Below, piece after piece: positions 54,036 through 64,000 of a stretch of DNA of 64,000 bases. Under the pieces are notes generated by a model that saw only the letters and a program-made list of their open reading frames with translations, had not been told where the DNA came from and ran no database searches. The stretch is from Bacteroidaceae bacterium (GTDB taxonomy: Bacteria > Bacteroidota > Bacteroidia > Bacteroidales > Bacteroidaceae): assembly GCA_017631315.1 (NCBI GenBank), contig JAGBTN010000021.1, forward strand, positions 110,966 through 174,965, written 5' to 3'. A program made the position numbers and the translations under genes. How positions within the stretch are numbered: the stretch's first letter is position 1; each line of letters begins with the position of its first letter.

Positions 54036-56687
54036 ATGTCAAAAGAGCCCAAGGCTTGCAACCCGAACGACGGCCAGGTGCTGACGCCGATGATGAAGCA
54101 GTTCTACGACCTCAAGGCGAAACACCCCGAGGCACTGCTGCTGTTCCGCTGCGGCGACTTCTACGAAACCTATGCCGAGGACGCAGTCATCTCCGCCGAA
54201 ATACTTGGCATCACCCTGACGCGACGCAACAACGGCAAAAACCCCTCTGCCCAAAGCATTGCCATGGCAGGCTTCCCACATCACGCCCTCGACACCTATC
54301 TGCCCAAACTCGTCAGAGCAGGCAAGCGAGTTGCCATTTGCGACCAACTGGAAGACCCGAAGATGACGAAGACACTCGTCAAGCGAGGCGTCACAGAACT
54401 CGTCACACCCGGCGTCACAATGGCAGACACAGTGCTCAATCACAAAGAGAACAACTTCCTCTGTGCCATACACTTCGGCAAAAGAGCCTGCGGCATGTCG
54501 CTGCTCGACATCAGCACAGGCGAGTTCATCCTTACAGAAGGAACAACAGAATACATAGCCGGCCTCATGGCATCGTTTGCCCCCAAAGAAGTACTCTACG
54601 AACGAGGCAAGAAACTCATGTTCGAGGGCAGCTTCGGGCCCCGCTACATAACCTTCCAACTCGACGACTGGGCTTTTGCCGAACAGACAGCCAGACAGAA
54701 GGTCCTCCGCCACTTCGAGGTCAAAAACCTCAAAGGCTTCGGCGTGGAACACCTGCCAGACGGCATCATCGCCGCAGGCGTCATCCTCCAATACCTCGAG
54801 ATAACACAACATCAGCAGCTCGGCCATATCACCGCCTTGCGCCGCATAGAAGAAGACAGATACGTGCGCCTCGACAAGTTCACCGTCAGGAATCTCGAAC
54901 TCGTGGGCAGCATGAACGACGGAGGCACCTCGCTCCTCCAGGTCATAGACAAGACCGTTACGCCCATGGGAGCAAGAATGTTGCACCGATGGATGCTGTT
55001 CCCGCTGAAAGACCCACAGCAGATATGCAAACGCCAGGACGTGGTGGACAGCTTCTTCCGCAATCCCGAACAGAGAGAAACCGTGTTGGAACAACTGCAG
55101 AAGATAGGCGACCTGGAACGAATCATCTCGAAGGTCAGCGCCCGACGCGTAACGCCTCGCGACATCGTGCAACTGCGCATCGCCCTGCAAGCAGTGGAAC
55201 CCATAAAGCAAACCTGCATGGCGGCGGACGACGAGACACTGAAAGAGATAGGCAGACAGCTGGACCTCTGTGCCGACATCCGCGACCGTATCCTCCGAGA
55301 GGTACGCCCCGACCCGCCACTCCTGCTGGCAAACGGCGGCGTCATCATGGACGGTGTCGATGCCGAACTGGACGAACTGCGCCGCATTGCCTATCAAGGC
55401 AAGGGCTATCTGCTCGAGATGCAGCAACGCGAGATAGAGGCAACGGGCATACAAAGCCTGAAGATTGGCTACAACAACGTGTTCGGCTACTACCTCGAGG
55501 TGCGCAACACATACAAGGACCAAGTGCCTGCCGACTGGATTCGCAAGCAGACGCTGACGCAGGCCGAACGCTACATCACCCAGGAACTCAAGGAGTATGA
55601 GGACAAGATTATGGGGGCGGAGGAGCGAATCAATGCCCTCGAGGCCAAACTCTTCGACCAACTCATAACGGCTCTTACGGCCTATGTCACGCCCATCCAG
55701 AGAGACGCCTCGCTCCTGGCACAGCTCGATTGCCTGCTTTCCTTTGCCCAAAGTGCACAGGAGAACCGCTACATCCGTCCGATCGTTGACGATAGCGAGA
55801 TTATAGATATACATGGAGGACGCCATCCGGTCATAGAAAAACAACTTCCCGCCGGCGAACGCTATGTAGCGAACGACGTCTTCCTCGATACTTGCCAACA
55901 GCAAATCATCATCATCACCGGCCCGAACATGGCGGGTAAGAGTGCCCTGCTGCGCCAGACGGCACTCATCACGCTGATGGCTCAAATGGGAAGTTTCGTG
56001 CCGGCGGACAGTGCCCGCATCGGTTTCGTGGATAAAATCTTCACCCGTGTCGGTGCAAGCGACAACATCAGCATTGGCGAGAGTACCTTCATGGTGGAGA
56101 TGACCGAGGCATCGGGCATACTGAACAACCTCTCGCAGCGTAGCCTTGTCCTCTTCGACGAACTGGGCAGGGGCACAAGCACCTACGACGGCATCTCCAT
56201 TGCGTGGGCCATTGTGGAGTACATTCACGAGAACAACCGGGGCAATGCCCGTACGCTTTTTGCCACGCACTACCACGAACTGAACGAGATGGAACGCACG
56301 TTCTCCAGAATAAAGAACTTCAACGTCAGCGTGAAGGAGGTAGACGGAAAGGTTATCTTCCTGAGAAAACTGGAACGAGGCGGTTCGGAACACAGTTTCG
56401 GCATACATGTGGCGAAGCTTGCCGGCATGCCAAGAGCCATTGTGGCAAGGGCAAACGTCATCCTGAAGGAACTCGAGGGGGCTGTCAACCATCAGCAACT
56501 GGGGGCAACGGACAAGGGACAACGCCCCACAGACAGCGGCGTGCAGCTCAATTTTTTCCAGCTCGACGACCCGGTTCTCTGCCAGATACGCGACGAAATA
56601 CTCGGCCTCGACATCAACAACCTCACGCCCTTCGAGGCACTCAGCAAGTTGAACGACATAAAGAAACTCGTCAAAGGCAACAACTGA
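54036..56687 (+). CDS. mutS: DNA mismatch repair protein MutS
   Basis: The 883-residue mismatch-recognition ATPase has the N-terminal [14 protein letters not shown] mismatch-binding motif (Phe-x-Glu type), connector, lever and clamp, the Walker [14 protein letters not shown], the ABC-type [14 protein letters not shown] and [11 protein letters not shown]. The C-terminal dimer helix is present. The GPNMAGKS form of the P-loop is what I expect in Bacteroidetes MutS. Start ATG 54036 ([12 protein letters not shown]); the frame opens earlier at 53979 inside the promoter. It stands alone. Confidence 0.97.
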   Translation: MSKEPKACNPNDGQVLTPMMKQFYDLKAKHPEALLLFRCGDFYETYAEDAVISAEILGITLTRRNNGKNPSAQSIAMAGFPHHALDTYLPKLVRAGKRVAICDQLEDPKMTKTLVKRGVTELVTPGVTMADTVLNHKENNFLCAIHFGKRACGMSLLDISTGEFILTEGTTEYIAGLMASFAPKEVLYERGKKLMFEGSFGPRYITFQLDDWAFAEQTARQKVLRHFEVKNLKGFGVEHLPDGIIAAGVILQYLEITQHQQLGHITALRRIEEDRYVRLDKFTVRNLELVGSMNDGGTSLLQVIDKTVTPMGARMLHRWMLFPLKDPQQICKRQDVVDSFFRNPEQRETVLEQLQKIGDLERIISKVSARRVTPRDIVQLRIALQAVEPIKQTCMAADDETLKEIGRQLDLCADIRDRILREVRPDPPLLLANGGVIMDGVDAELDELRRIAYQGKGYLLEMQQREIEATGIQSLKIGYNNVFGYYLEVRNTYKDQVPADWIRKQTLTQAERYITQELKEYEDKIMGAEERINALEAKLFDQLITALTAYVTPIQRDASLLAQLDCLLSFAQSAQENRYIRPIVDDSEIIDIHGGRHPVIEKQLPAGERYVANDVFLDTCQQQIIIITGPNMAGKSALLRQTALITLMAQMGSFVPADSARIGFVDKIFTRVGASDNISIGESTFMVEMTEASGILNNLSQRSLVLFDELGRGTSTYDGISIAWAIVEYIHENNRGNARTLFATHYHELNEMERTFSRIKNFNVSVKEVDGKVIFLRKLERGGSEHSFGIHVAKLAGMPRAIVARANVILKELEGAVNHQQLGATDKGQRPTDSGVQLNFFQLDDPVLCQIRDEILGLDINNLTPFEALSKLNDIKKLVKGNN

Positions 56688-56731
56688 ACATGACTAACCG
56701 GAAAACATAACGTGCCAAGTTCGTTGTTTGG

Positions 56732-56789
56732 TCATGACCCTCCAATTGTTGCATCATGACCATTCAATTGTTGCATCATGACCAAACAA
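56732..56789. repeat. Tandem 22-bp repeat of another sequence (2.6 units)
   Basis: Units begin at 56732, 56754 and 56776: TCATGACC, then NTYCAATTGTTGCA. The first copy is part of the 10-bp palindrome GGTCATGACC (56730-56739). The period equals that of the GGTTAACC arrays and a palindrome again heads the unit, but the copies are nearly identical and the tail differs, so kinship is uncertain. Confidence 0.7.
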
Positions 56790-56800
56790 ACAACAATACA

Positions 56801-57295
56801 ATGGAAAAACAGTTGGAAGACCGCATACAGAGAGCCGTAGAACTCTTCATGCAGGGCTACGGATGCAGTCAGAGTGTGGTTTGTGCCTTTGCAGACCTCT
56901 ACGGACTGGACGAGGAGATGGCTCTCCGCGTCAGTGCCGCCTTCGGTGGTGGCGTGGGCCGCTTGCGCATGATGTGTGGTGCTTGCTCCGCTCTCGTCAT
57001 CCTTGCCGGCCTGGAGAAAGGGCAGACACGTGGCGAGGACCGTGAGGGGAAGATGGCTTGCTATCAGCTGACGCGCGAACTTCTCGATGCCTTCAAGCTG
57101 CGAAACGGCAGCATCGTCTGCTCCGAACTCTTGCAGATGGGTGGTGTAAAAGCAGAAACCCACACCGCACAGCCCGACGAACGCAATGCCGAATACTACC
57201 GCATCCGCCCTTGTGCCCGCAAGGTGGAGAGTGCGGCGCGTGTCTTTGCCGAGTATTTGAACAATCAAAACAATTCGAACAACCAGAATAATTAA
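56801..57295 (+). CDS. C_GCAxxG_C_C family redox-type protein
   Basis: A 164-residue cytoplasmic protein with the family's cysteine pattern: GYGCSQSVVCAFAD near residues 19-32, MMCGACSALVILAGL (the GCAxxG core), a later SIVCSELLQ and a final RPCARKV. Such proteins are thought to bind a metal or cluster or to act in redox reactions; the role is unknown. I start at ATG 56801; an ATG-like frame start at 56756 would cover the tandem repeat. The Asn/Gln-rich last ten residues reflect a low-complexity DNA end. Confidence 0.85.
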   Translation: MEKQLEDRIQRAVELFMQGYGCSQSVVCAFADLYGLDEEMALRVSAAFGGGVGRLRMMCGACSALVILAGLEKGQTRGEDREGKMACYQLTRELLDAFKLRNGSIVCSELLQMGGVKAETHTAQPDERNAEYYRIRPCARKVESAARVFAEYLNNQNNSNNQNN

Positions 57296-57309
57296 AACAA
57301 CAATTAGTA

Positions 57310-59886
57310 ATGAAAAGGATTTATCTCTCACTTGCAGCATTGTCGTTCTGCACCTTGGCAGGCAATGCACAAAAGACAGTCGGCACACTCACGCAGCCGC
57401 TCGAACAGTCCGCATGGCAGCAATCTGCATGGCTCAGCGCTGCAGATGCAAAGGTTATCACTGGAAAAGTCTACGACGGAACCCGTGCTGCCGATGGTGC
57501 AAGCTGGTTTGTCTCCACACTCCAGTGCAGCAAGAAGGTGAAGACCGCTCGCTGGATGACGACCGGCCTTGGCACTTACGAGTTGTACGTCAACGGGAAA
57601 CTCATTGGCGAAGAAGTCTTGAAACCCGGTTTCACTCACTATGAAAAGACGAAAATAGCCTTCACCTACGACATCACAAAAGCCTTTCGCGGCGGAGCAG
57701 GCGAGGAGAATGTGCTCGCAGTGCAGGTGGTTCCCGGCTGGTGGGCAGACAAAATTGTCACATTCGGCGGCAAGGAAGGCATGACAGGCAAGAAGGTTGC
57801 CTTCCGAGGCGTTGTGGAACTGACTTATGCCGACGGCACAAAAGAACTCTTCGGCACAAACCAGAAAGACTGGAAAGCAGGCGTTGCAGGCCCAGTCACC
57901 CATGCTGCCATCTTCGACGGCGAGGACTACGACGCACGTTTGCCACAAGGATGGGAGAGTGTAGCAGCATTTGCACAGCCGGAACTCAACACGGAATTCC
58001 AGGGAGAACTGTTCCCAACGGACGGAGCAGAGATATACTTCCGTCACGACCTCACGCTTTCTCCCGTCAAAGCCTATACGTGGAAAGGCACAACAGGCGC
58101 AACCGATAATGAGTATGGCAAGGTGAACATCGTAGAGGAGTTTGCCCCCGGCAAGACCATCACCGTTCGTCCGGGCGAAACACTCGTTGTCGATTTCGGC
58201 CAGAACACTTCTGCCGTACCCTCCTTCGAGTTCAAAGCCAAGGAAGGAACCGTGCTGACCTGTCTTCCTGCCGAACTTCTCAACGACGGAAACGGTGCGA
58301 AGAACAGAGGAATGGACGGCCCCGAAGGCAGTGGCCATCGCCTGAATCTCCGTATTCCCGAGACAGGAATGCTCCTGCATTACACATTTGCAGCCGACAA
58401 GGATTTCGTTTCCTTCATGCCTCGCAGCACATTCTATGGCTACAGGTATGTCTCCGTGACGGCAACAGACGAGGTAGTCATCCGTTCCATAAAGTCGGTA
58501 CCCGTATCTTCCATTACGGAAACACTGGAAACAGGCACCATAGAGACAGGAAGTGCAGACATAAACAAACTCATCTCCAACACCCTTTGGGGACAACGCT
58601 CCAACTATTTGTCCGTTCCCACCGATTGCCCACAGCGAAACGAACGCTTGGGCTGGACAGCAGACACACAGGTCTTTGCCGAGACAGGCACATTCTTTGC
58701 CAACACAAACCGCTTCTTCCATAAATGGATGCGCGACATGCGCGACACACAATCACCGACAGGAGCCTTCCCCGGCGTTGCTCCTTTGGCACAATACGGT
58801 GCGGGCGATGGTAAAGGCAACAACGACATGATGCGTCTTGGCTGGGCAGATGCAGGCATCATCGTGCCCTGGGTTGTGTGGAAACAGTTTGGCGATGCAG
58901 AGATAGTAAAGGAGAACTGGGATGCGATGAACCGCTTCATGAACCACATCTACGAGACAAAGTACGAACACACCGTTATGCTCGGAGAAAATACCAACTT
59001 CCAGTGGGCGGACTGGCTCAGCTACGAGCCCTTGGAAAGTTGTGGCGGCGGCATAGACAAGGACGGCAGAAGAAGACCAGAGGCCATTGTTTACTGGAAC
59101 TATCTCAGTGCATCTTATTGGGCAATCGATGCTGCAATGATGCGCGACATGGCAAAAGCCATTGGTCGCGACACTGCTCCCTACGAGAAGATGCTCTCCG
59201 AGGCAAAGGATTACATACGCCAAAAGTTCCTGAATGCAGACGGAACCTTCAAACTCGACATATTGAACACGATGCAGACGCCTGCCCTTTTTGCTCTCAG
59301 AAACGAGTTGCTTTCTGGTTCTGCAAAGGAAAGTATGATTGCACGCCTCAGGGAGAATTTCCGCCAGCACGACAATTGTCTGCAAACTGGTTTCCTTGGT
59401 ACGTCCATCCTGATGCAGACGCTTACCGACAATGGCATGCAGGACATTGCATACGAACTTCTTTTCCAGCGCAAGAACCCCAGTTGGCTCTATTCTGTGG
59501 ACAACGGTGCGACTACGATTTGGGAGCGTTGGAACAGTTATACGTTGGACAAAGGTATGGGTCCGCGCGGCATGAACAGTTTCAACCATTATGCTTACGG
59601 ATGTGTTTGCGAGTGGATTTGGGAGACAGCGGCCGGCATTGCTGCCGATCCTGCCGATCCTGGTTTCCGCCATATCATCATGAAACCTGTTCCCGACAAG
59701 CGTCTGGGTTATGTCAAGGCTGAATATAAGTCGGCTGCGGGGCTCATCAAGAGCGCTTGGCGCTACAAGGGCGACAAGTGGATATGGACGTTTACCATTC
59801 CTAAGGGTGCAACGGCTTCGGTTACTTTGCCTGGCGAGACGACGTCGAAGTTGTACGAATCCGGCACATATACTATAAAGATGTAG
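57310..59886 (+). CDS. GH78 alpha-L-rhamnosidase (second)
   Basis: An 858-residue secreted enzyme with signal peptide MKRIYLSLAALSFCTLAGNA, sugar-binding beta domains and an alpha/alpha barrel. The catalytic stretch is DCPQRNERLGW at 439-449: D439, E445 and W449 match the GH78 acid site, with N in place of the D between R and E. The base would be E739 in TTIWERWNSY. It is clearly divergent from the GH78 at 40650, so the two likely act on different rhamnosides. It starts 14 bp after the C_GCAxxG gene and is followed after 9 bp by the HhH protein. Third-position base use changes near 59.4 kb. Confidence 0.93.
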   Translation: MKRIYLSLAALSFCTLAGNAQKTVGTLTQPLEQSAWQQSAWLSAADAKVITGKVYDGTRAADGASWFVSTLQCSKKVKTARWMTTGLGTYELYVNGKLIGEEVLKPGFTHYEKTKIAFTYDITKAFRGGAGEENVLAVQVVPGWWADKIVTFGGKEGMTGKKVAFRGVVELTYADGTKELFGTNQKDWKAGVAGPVTHAAIFDGEDYDARLPQGWESVAAFAQPELNTEFQGELFPTDGAEIYFRHDLTLSPVKAYTWKGTTGATDNEYGKVNIVEEFAPGKTITVRPGETLVVDFGQNTSAVPSFEFKAKEGTVLTCLPAELLNDGNGAKNRGMDGPEGSGHRLNLRIPETGMLLHYTFAADKDFVSFMPRSTFYGYRYVSVTATDEVVIRSIKSVPVSSITETLETGTIETGSADINKLISNTLWGQRSNYLSVPTDCPQRNERLGWTADTQVFAETGTFFANTNRFFHKWMRDMRDTQSPTGAFPGVAPLAQYGAGDGKGNNDMMRLGWADAGIIVPWVVWKQFGDAEIVKENWDAMNRFMNHIYETKYEHTVMLGENTNFQWADWLSYEPLESCGGGIDKDGRRRPEAIVYWNYLSASYWAIDAAMMRDMAKAIGRDTAPYEKMLSEAKDYIRQKFLNADGTFKLDILNTMQTPALFALRNELLSGSAKESMIARLRENFRQHDNCLQTGFLGTSILMQTLTDNGMQDIAYELLFQRKNPSWLYSVDNGATTIWERWNSYTLDKGMGPRGMNSFNHYAYGCVCEWIWETAAGIAADPADPGFRHIIMKPVPDKRLGYVKAEYKSAAGLIKSAWRYKGDKWIWTFTIPKGATASVTLPGETTSKLYESGTYTIKM

Positions 59887-59895
59887 GTCGGAGAG

Positions 59896-61833
59896 ATGAG
59901 GCTGCTGCTGTTTCTGGCTTGCCTGCTTTTGGTTTCTTCCGTGTCGGCACAACACGCTTGGGAAGACTTTGTGGAGGAATACACGAGCGGCGCGATAGAA
60001 ACAGAAGAGGGAAATTTGCAGCAGCACTTGTTGGACCTGAAGGAGCTCTACGAGCATCCGATGAACATCAACGAGGCAGGTGTGGACGACCTGATGCAGT
60101 TGCCGTTTCTTTCGGAGGCCCAGATAGAACAGATACATGCTTATATTTATCTGCATGGGCAGATGCAGACGATTGCAGAGTTGCGCCTGGTGCCACTTCT
60201 TGATGAGGTGACGCGCAGGCGCCTCTCTTTTTTCGTGTATGCCGAGCCGCAGAAGCCGGAGGAGAAGGTGGGTCTTTTCGGGGCTCTTCGTCATGATTTC
60301 TCCACGCGCCTTGATGTTCCTTTGTATTACAGGAAGGCTTACGTGGTGGAGTCGGGCGGTTATAGTGGCGATCCTCTTTACCATCGTGTCCGTTATGCTT
60401 TGGGCAATAGTCGGCATTTCCAGGCCGGTGTGCGTATGGAGAAAGATGCTGGCGAGCGTTTTTACGACAGTTATGGCGGTTATGCCATGTTGCACGATGT
60501 GGGTATTCTTTCGCGGATTGTTGTGGGAGACTATCGTGTGGGGTTCGGTGAGGGACTGGTGATGGGCAGTAGTACTTGGAGCAGCAAGGGTTCGCCGCCG
60601 CTCAAGAGGCAGGGTGGCATACGCCCTATGACGAGCATGGACGAGGCAAACTTTCTGCGTGGGGCTGCTGCGACGCTGGCTCCGGGCAAGCATTTCCGCC
60701 TGACGGCTTTTGGTTCTTACCGGAAAAGGGATGCCACGCTGACGAAGGAGGGCGAGGTTCAGACGCTTCTTGCCGATGGTTATCACCGTACACCTACGGA
60801 GTGGGAGCGAAGGAGGAATGTGGGCAGTGCTGTTGTGGGCGGTAACATTGAGTGGCAGAGCGATGGGTTTCACTTGGGCGCCACGGGTTACTGGCAGCAC
60901 TTCTCCCGGTCTCTCAATCCGGGAACGCAGTTGTATCGTGCCATTTATCCGAGGGGAAATGTTTTCGGCGCAGTGGGCGTGAACTATGGCTACACGCGTT
61001 ATCGTCTGTCGTTGGCTGGCGAGACGGCCTACAGCACTGCCGGTGGTGGCTGGGCCACCATAAATCGTGCGTCGTATGCGATAGGGAAGCGGTATGTTCT
61101 CTCTGCCGTACAGCGATTCTATGCTTATCAGTATTATTCTTTCTACGGCAGTGCGTTGAGCGAGAACAGCAGTGTTCAGAACGAGAGTGGTGTGCTTGTC
61201 CACTTGCAGGCTGAGCCTTTGTCGGGCCTTTTGCTGACGGCTTATGCCGATTTCTTTTATCATCCGTGGCCACGTTACCGCATGACGCGCAGCAGCACGG
61301 GGCAGGAGTTTGTGTTGCAGGGCGAGTATGCTGTGGCGCGGGGCCATAGGCTTATGGCTCGCTACCAGTTGAAGAGGAAGGAGAATGGCGATGCAATGGA
61401 GCAGCACCACCGTGCCAAACTGCAATGGACGGCCGAGCCGTCGGACTATTTGTGCTGTCAGACGGCAGCCTCGCTCCACTGTGTGTCGGGCAACAATGGT
61501 GTGGTGCTGACGCAGGGCATCCGGGGCTCGGTGCCTAAATGGGGACTGTCTCTGAACGGACAACTTGGGTGGTTCCGTACCGACAACTATTCGAGCCGCA
61601 TCTACGTCTATCACCCTTCGCTCTATAGCAGCGTGTCGTCGGCGTCGTACTACGGACATGGTGTGCTCGCAGTCCTTGCCGGACGGTGGAAGGAGCAGGG
61701 CGGGCGCTGGATGGTAGAGGCACGCTACGGACTGCTTCGCTACTTCGACCGCGACGAGCAGGGCAGCGGCCTTCAGACGATATTCAGCCCCTGGCGGAAC
61801 GACCTCTCCGTCCAGATGAGAATAAGGCTGTAG
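59896..61833 (+). CDS. Helix-hairpin-helix outer-membrane protein
   Basis: A 645-residue protein with signal peptide MRLLLFLACLLLVSSVSA. Residues about 50-105 hold ComEA-like helix-hairpin-helix repeats (MNINEAGVDDLMQLPFLSEAQ and QTIAELRLVPLLDEVTRRR); the rest alternates in amphipathic beta strands and ends in LSVQMRIRL, as an outer-membrane barrel would. Such HhH-barrel proteins are widespread in Bacteroidetes and have no firm function; a role in DNA uptake is a guess from the HhH part. Nine bp after GH78, but probably not functionally linked to it. Confidence 0.82.
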   Translation: MRLLLFLACLLLVSSVSAQHAWEDFVEEYTSGAIETEEGNLQQHLLDLKELYEHPMNINEAGVDDLMQLPFLSEAQIEQIHAYIYLHGQMQTIAELRLVPLLDEVTRRRLSFFVYAEPQKPEEKVGLFGALRHDFSTRLDVPLYYRKAYVVESGGYSGDPLYHRVRYALGNSRHFQAGVRMEKDAGERFYDSYGGYAMLHDVGILSRIVVGDYRVGFGEGLVMGSSTWSSKGSPPLKRQGGIRPMTSMDEANFLRGAAATLAPGKHFRLTAFGSYRKRDATLTKEGEVQTLLADGYHRTPTEWERRRNVGSAVVGGNIEWQSDGFHLGATGYWQHFSRSLNPGTQLYRAIYPRGNVFGAVGVNYGYTRYRLSLAGETAYSTAGGGWATINRASYAIGKRYVLSAVQRFYAYQYYSFYGSALSENSSVQNESGVLVHLQAEPLSGLLLTAYADFFYHPWPRYRMTRSSTGQEFVLQGEYAVARGHRLMARYQLKRKENGDAMEQHHRAKLQWTAEPSDYLCCQTAASLHCVSGNNGVVLTQGIRGSVPKWGLSLNGQLGWFRTDNYSSRIYVYHPSLYSSVSSASYYGHGVLAVLAGRWKEQGGRWMVEARYGLLRYFDRDEQGSGLQTIFSPWRNDLSVQMRIRL

Positions 61834-61847
61834 GATGCCGAAAAAAA

Positions 61848-61935
61848 GGTTAAGGGTTTTGGCCGGAATGGTTAACCATTCTGCCCGAAACCCTTAACCA
61901 TTATTGTCAAATAGGTTAACCTTTCCGGATAGCCC
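61848..61935. repeat. 22-bp phased repeat array (4 units)
   Basis: Units begin at 61848, 61870, 61892 and 61914, slot words GGTTAAGG, GGTTAACC, CCTTAACC and GGTTAACC; tails include ATTCTGCCCGAAAC and ATTATTGTCAAATA. It fills the gap between the convergent HhH and lgt genes. Confidence 0.87.
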
Positions 61936-61960
61936 TCCGCAGCCTTGTTCCGGATGCGGC

Positions 61961-62863
61961 CTATTTCTTCTCGCCCAAAGCACGGCACAATTTGCCGCCG
62001 AGCATGCAATACAGCCCCAAAAGGACAAACGGAATGGAGAGTAACTGTCCCATGTTCAGGAGCATACCCTCTTCGAAAGCCTCCTGGTTCTCCTTCGTGT
62101 ATTCCACGAAAATACGGCTCAGGAATATCATGAAGAGGCAAAGGCCGAAGAAAAAGCCAGTGCCAACGCGTTGCGGTTTATAGCGATAGAAGAACCATCC
62201 CACGAAGAAGAAAATCGCATAGCAGATGGCTTCGTACAACTGACCCGGGTGGCGTGGCAGCATATCGACACGCTCGAAGATGAACGCCCAAGGCACATCC
62301 GTCGGCCGACCAATGATTTCGGAATTCATCAGGTTGCCAAGCCGAATGGCACAGGCACAGATAGGCGTAACGATAGCCACATTGTCCAGCACCCTCATGA
62401 TGTTGAGTTTCACACGCTTGGCATAAAGCCACAAGGCAATCATCAGCCCAAGTGTACCACCGTGGCTGGCAAGACCCTCGTAGCCCGTAAACGTCCAGCC
62501 CTCACCCGGCACATTGCGTATGGGCAAAAGCATCTCCATAGGATGCGACAAATAGTACCCCGGTTCATAGAAAAGACAATGTCCCAGGCGAGCACCAATC
62601 AGGATGCCCAGGAAACAATACATAAACATCGGTTCGAACTGCTCTTCGCCCAACTTCTGCTGGCGAAACAAACGGTGCATCAGCAAGTAAACACCCAACA
62701 AACCCAAACACCAAAACAACGAATACCACCGAACGGCAAACGCACCAAGGCTAAAGGCAACAATGTCGGGATTCCAGGTGACGAACAGCCCCTCGCCGCC
62801 CCAACCAAAAGGAACAGCAAGCAACGGATTCTGAAAAAGTATAGCAAATAAACTCATGTCCAT
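61961..62863 (-). CDS. lgt: Prolipoprotein diacylglyceryl transferase
   Basis: The 300-residue inner-membrane enzyme transfers diacylglycerol to lipobox cysteines, the first step of lipoprotein maturation. Seven or so helices and family motifs are visible: [40 protein letters not shown] (catalytic His region), [19 protein letters not shown] and [10 protein letters not shown]. Two ATGs (62863, 62857) are possible. Confidence 0.96.
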   Translation of the reverse strand: MDMSLFAILFQNPLLAVPFGWGGEGLFVTWNPDIVAFSLGAFAVRWYSLFWCLGLLGVYLLMHRLFRQQKLGEEQFEPMFMYCFLGILIGARLGHCLFYEPGYYLSHPMEMLLPIRNVPGEGWTFTGYEGLASHGGTLGLMIALWLYAKRVKLNIMRVLDNVAIVTPICACAIRLGNLMNSEIIGRPTDVPWAFIFERVDMLPRHPGQLYEAICYAIFFFVGWFFYRYKPQRVGTGFFFGLCLFMIFLSRIFVEYTKENQEAFEEGMLLNMGQLLSIPFVLLGLYCMLGGKLCRALGEKK

Positions 62864-62924
62864 GCATTTTCAATGACCGTTCCCCTGGCCCTATAAGAGA
62901 AAACCAAGGGAACAAAAAGTAAAC

Positions 62925-64000
62925 TTACACGTTGAAACGGAAGTGCATGATGTCGCCGTCCTGCACCACATACTCCTTGCCCTCGACAGCCATCTTGCCT
63001 GCTTCGCGGACAGCCGCCTCCGAGCCATAGTGTATGTAGTCATCATACTTGATGACCTCCGCACGGATAAAGCCCTTCTCGAAGTCCGTGTGGATGACAC
63101 CGGCACACTGGGGCGCCTTCCATCCCTGGCGGAAAGTCCAAGCCTTCACCTCCATTTCGCCGGCCGTGATGAACGTCTGCAGCGTGAGCAAATGGTAGAT
63201 AGCCTTTATGAGGCGGTTGCATCCGCTCTCCGCCAAACCCATATCTTCCAGGAACATCTGCTTTTCCTCGTAGGTTTCCAGTTCGGCAATGTCTGCTTCC
63301 GTCTGTGCCGATATGATCATCATCTCAGCATTCTCGCCCTCAATGGCTTTTGCCACGGCCTCCGTGTGCACGTTTCCGTTGGCAGCCGACGCATCATCTA
63401 CGTTGCAAACGTACAGCACAGGCTTCGTGGTAAGCAGGAAAAGACTGTTGGCAGCCGCTTGCTCGTCGTCCGTATCGAAGGTGACTGTTCGGGCACTCAG
63501 GCCTTTGTTCAGTGCGTCTTGGTACTTGAGGAGCACGTCGAGCTCTGTCTTTGCTTGCTTGTCACCACCTACTCGGGCTTGTTTTTCTACTTTCTTTATG
63601 CGGTTTTCGATGGTTTCGAGGTCCTTTATCTGCAGTTCTGCATCGATGATTTCCTTGTCGCGGACGGGATCGACGCTGCCGTCTACGTGGACGATTCCCG
63701 GGTCGTCGAAGCAACGCAGGACGTGGATGATGGCGTCGCACTCACGGATGTTGGCCAGGAATTGGTTGCCCAGTCCTTCGCCTCGGCTGGCGCCTTTGAC
63801 CAGTCCGGCGATGTCTACGATGTCGCAAACGGCTGGTACGATGCGTCCGGGGTGTACGAGTTCGGCTAACTTGGTGAGTCGTTCGTCGGGAACTGTTACT
63901 TGTCCGAGTTGTGCGTCGATGGTGCAGAAGGGGAAGTTGGCTGCCTGTGCTTTTGCGCTTGAAAGGCAGTTGAAGAGGGTGGACTTGCCTACGTTGGGCA
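62925..64000 (-). CDS. ychF: Redox-regulated ATPase YchF (5' end beyond window)
   Basis: The frame is open from the right edge to the stop at 62925, about 358 codons. It begins inside the P-loop (PNVGKSTLFNCL), continues with NFPFCTIDAQLGQV, VDIAGLVKGASRGEGLGNQFLANI and CDAIIHVLRCFDD, and ends with the TGS domain (AWTFRQGWKAPQCAGVIHTDFEKGFIRAEV). YchF/OLA1 is an ATP-preferring Obg-family protein. Only about the first ten residues are missing. Confidence 0.96.
   Translation of the reverse strand, partial: PNVGKSTLFNCLSSAKAQAANFPFCTIDAQLGQVTVPDERLTKLAELVHPGRIVPAVCDIVDIAGLVKGASRGEGLGNQFLANIRECDAIIHVLRCFDDPGIVHVDGSVDPVRDKEIIDAELQIKDLETIENRIKKVEKQARVGGDKQAKTELDVLLKYQDALNKGLSARTVTFDTDDEQAAANSLFLLTTKPVLYVCNVDDASAANGNVHTEAVAKAIEGENAEMMIISAQTEADIAELETYEEKQMFLEDMGLAESGCNRLIKAIYHLLTLQTFITAGEMEVKAWTFRQGWKAPQCAGVIHTDFEKGFIRAEVIKYDDYIHYGSEAAVREAGKMAVEGKEYVVQDGDIMHFRFNV

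Overview
The window looks like a chromosome segment of a Bacteroidales bacterium, most likely a Prevotella-like genus. Pointers are the TAnnTTTG-type -7 promoter boxes, weak Shine-Dalgarno signals, type IX secretion (PorZ and a large protein with a C-terminal sorting tail), an S16 protein with a long Ala/Glu tail, the gene order parA-parB-DUF5683-lytic transglycosylase-spoT, and many secreted glycosidases. Most of the window is ordinary, densely packed chromosome. Only the first ~4.66 kb (AT-richer, with a mobilisation gene) looks acquired.

Layout. 1-4670: an accessory patch holding a sacsin/HSP90-like ATPase that runs off the left edge and a MobV relaxase that has lost its N-terminus exactly where the chromosomal fucosidase gene ends. 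4671-7079: GH95 alpha-L-fucosidase. 7363-13721: a heavy-metal efflux operon (His-rich small protein, adaptor, RND pump, outer-membrane channel). 14068-14239: tRNA-Glu and tRNA-Ser. 14374-16983: a sugar-nucleotide ketoisomerase and an unusual acyltransferase-aminotransferase fusion. 17140-20996: rpsP, an OPT transporter and an omega-amidase. 21189-27153: the parAB to spoT cluster. 27595-29815: surE, lpxB and a small ABM-domain protein. 29919-38741: porZ, rdgB, two tandem yitT genes, leuS and an outer-membrane barrel. 39368-46977: esterase, GH78 rhamnosidase, a putative WYL-like regulator, GH2 and a DUF1080 lipoprotein. 47097-49385: an SH3 protein and a bile-acid-symporter-type carrier. 50232-61833: a T9SS cargo protein, mutS, a C_GCAxxG_C_C protein, a second GH78 and an HhH outer-membrane protein. 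61961-64000: lgt and ychF (cut by the right edge).

The most striking signal is not a gene. At ten intergenic places (near 7.2, 13.9, 17.9, 21.0, 27.4, 33.2, 39.1, 49.7, 53.8 and 61.9 kb) there are short arrays of four to six degenerate units, each exactly 22 bp. A unit is an 8-bp slot (often the palindrome GGTTAACC, or words such as CTACTGCC, GGTGTGGC, GGTACACC) followed by a 14-bp tail containing TTGCC. The phase is kept while the slot word changes. An eleventh 22-bp tandem repeat with a different sequence lies at 56.7 kb. I know of no named element that matches. Other items worth a second look are the GNAT-like/aminotransferase fusion, the relaxase truncation, DnaA-box-like and parS-like sites near parA, and abrupt mid-gene changes in third-position base use.

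All positions and motifs were read by eye; no searches or statistics were run.
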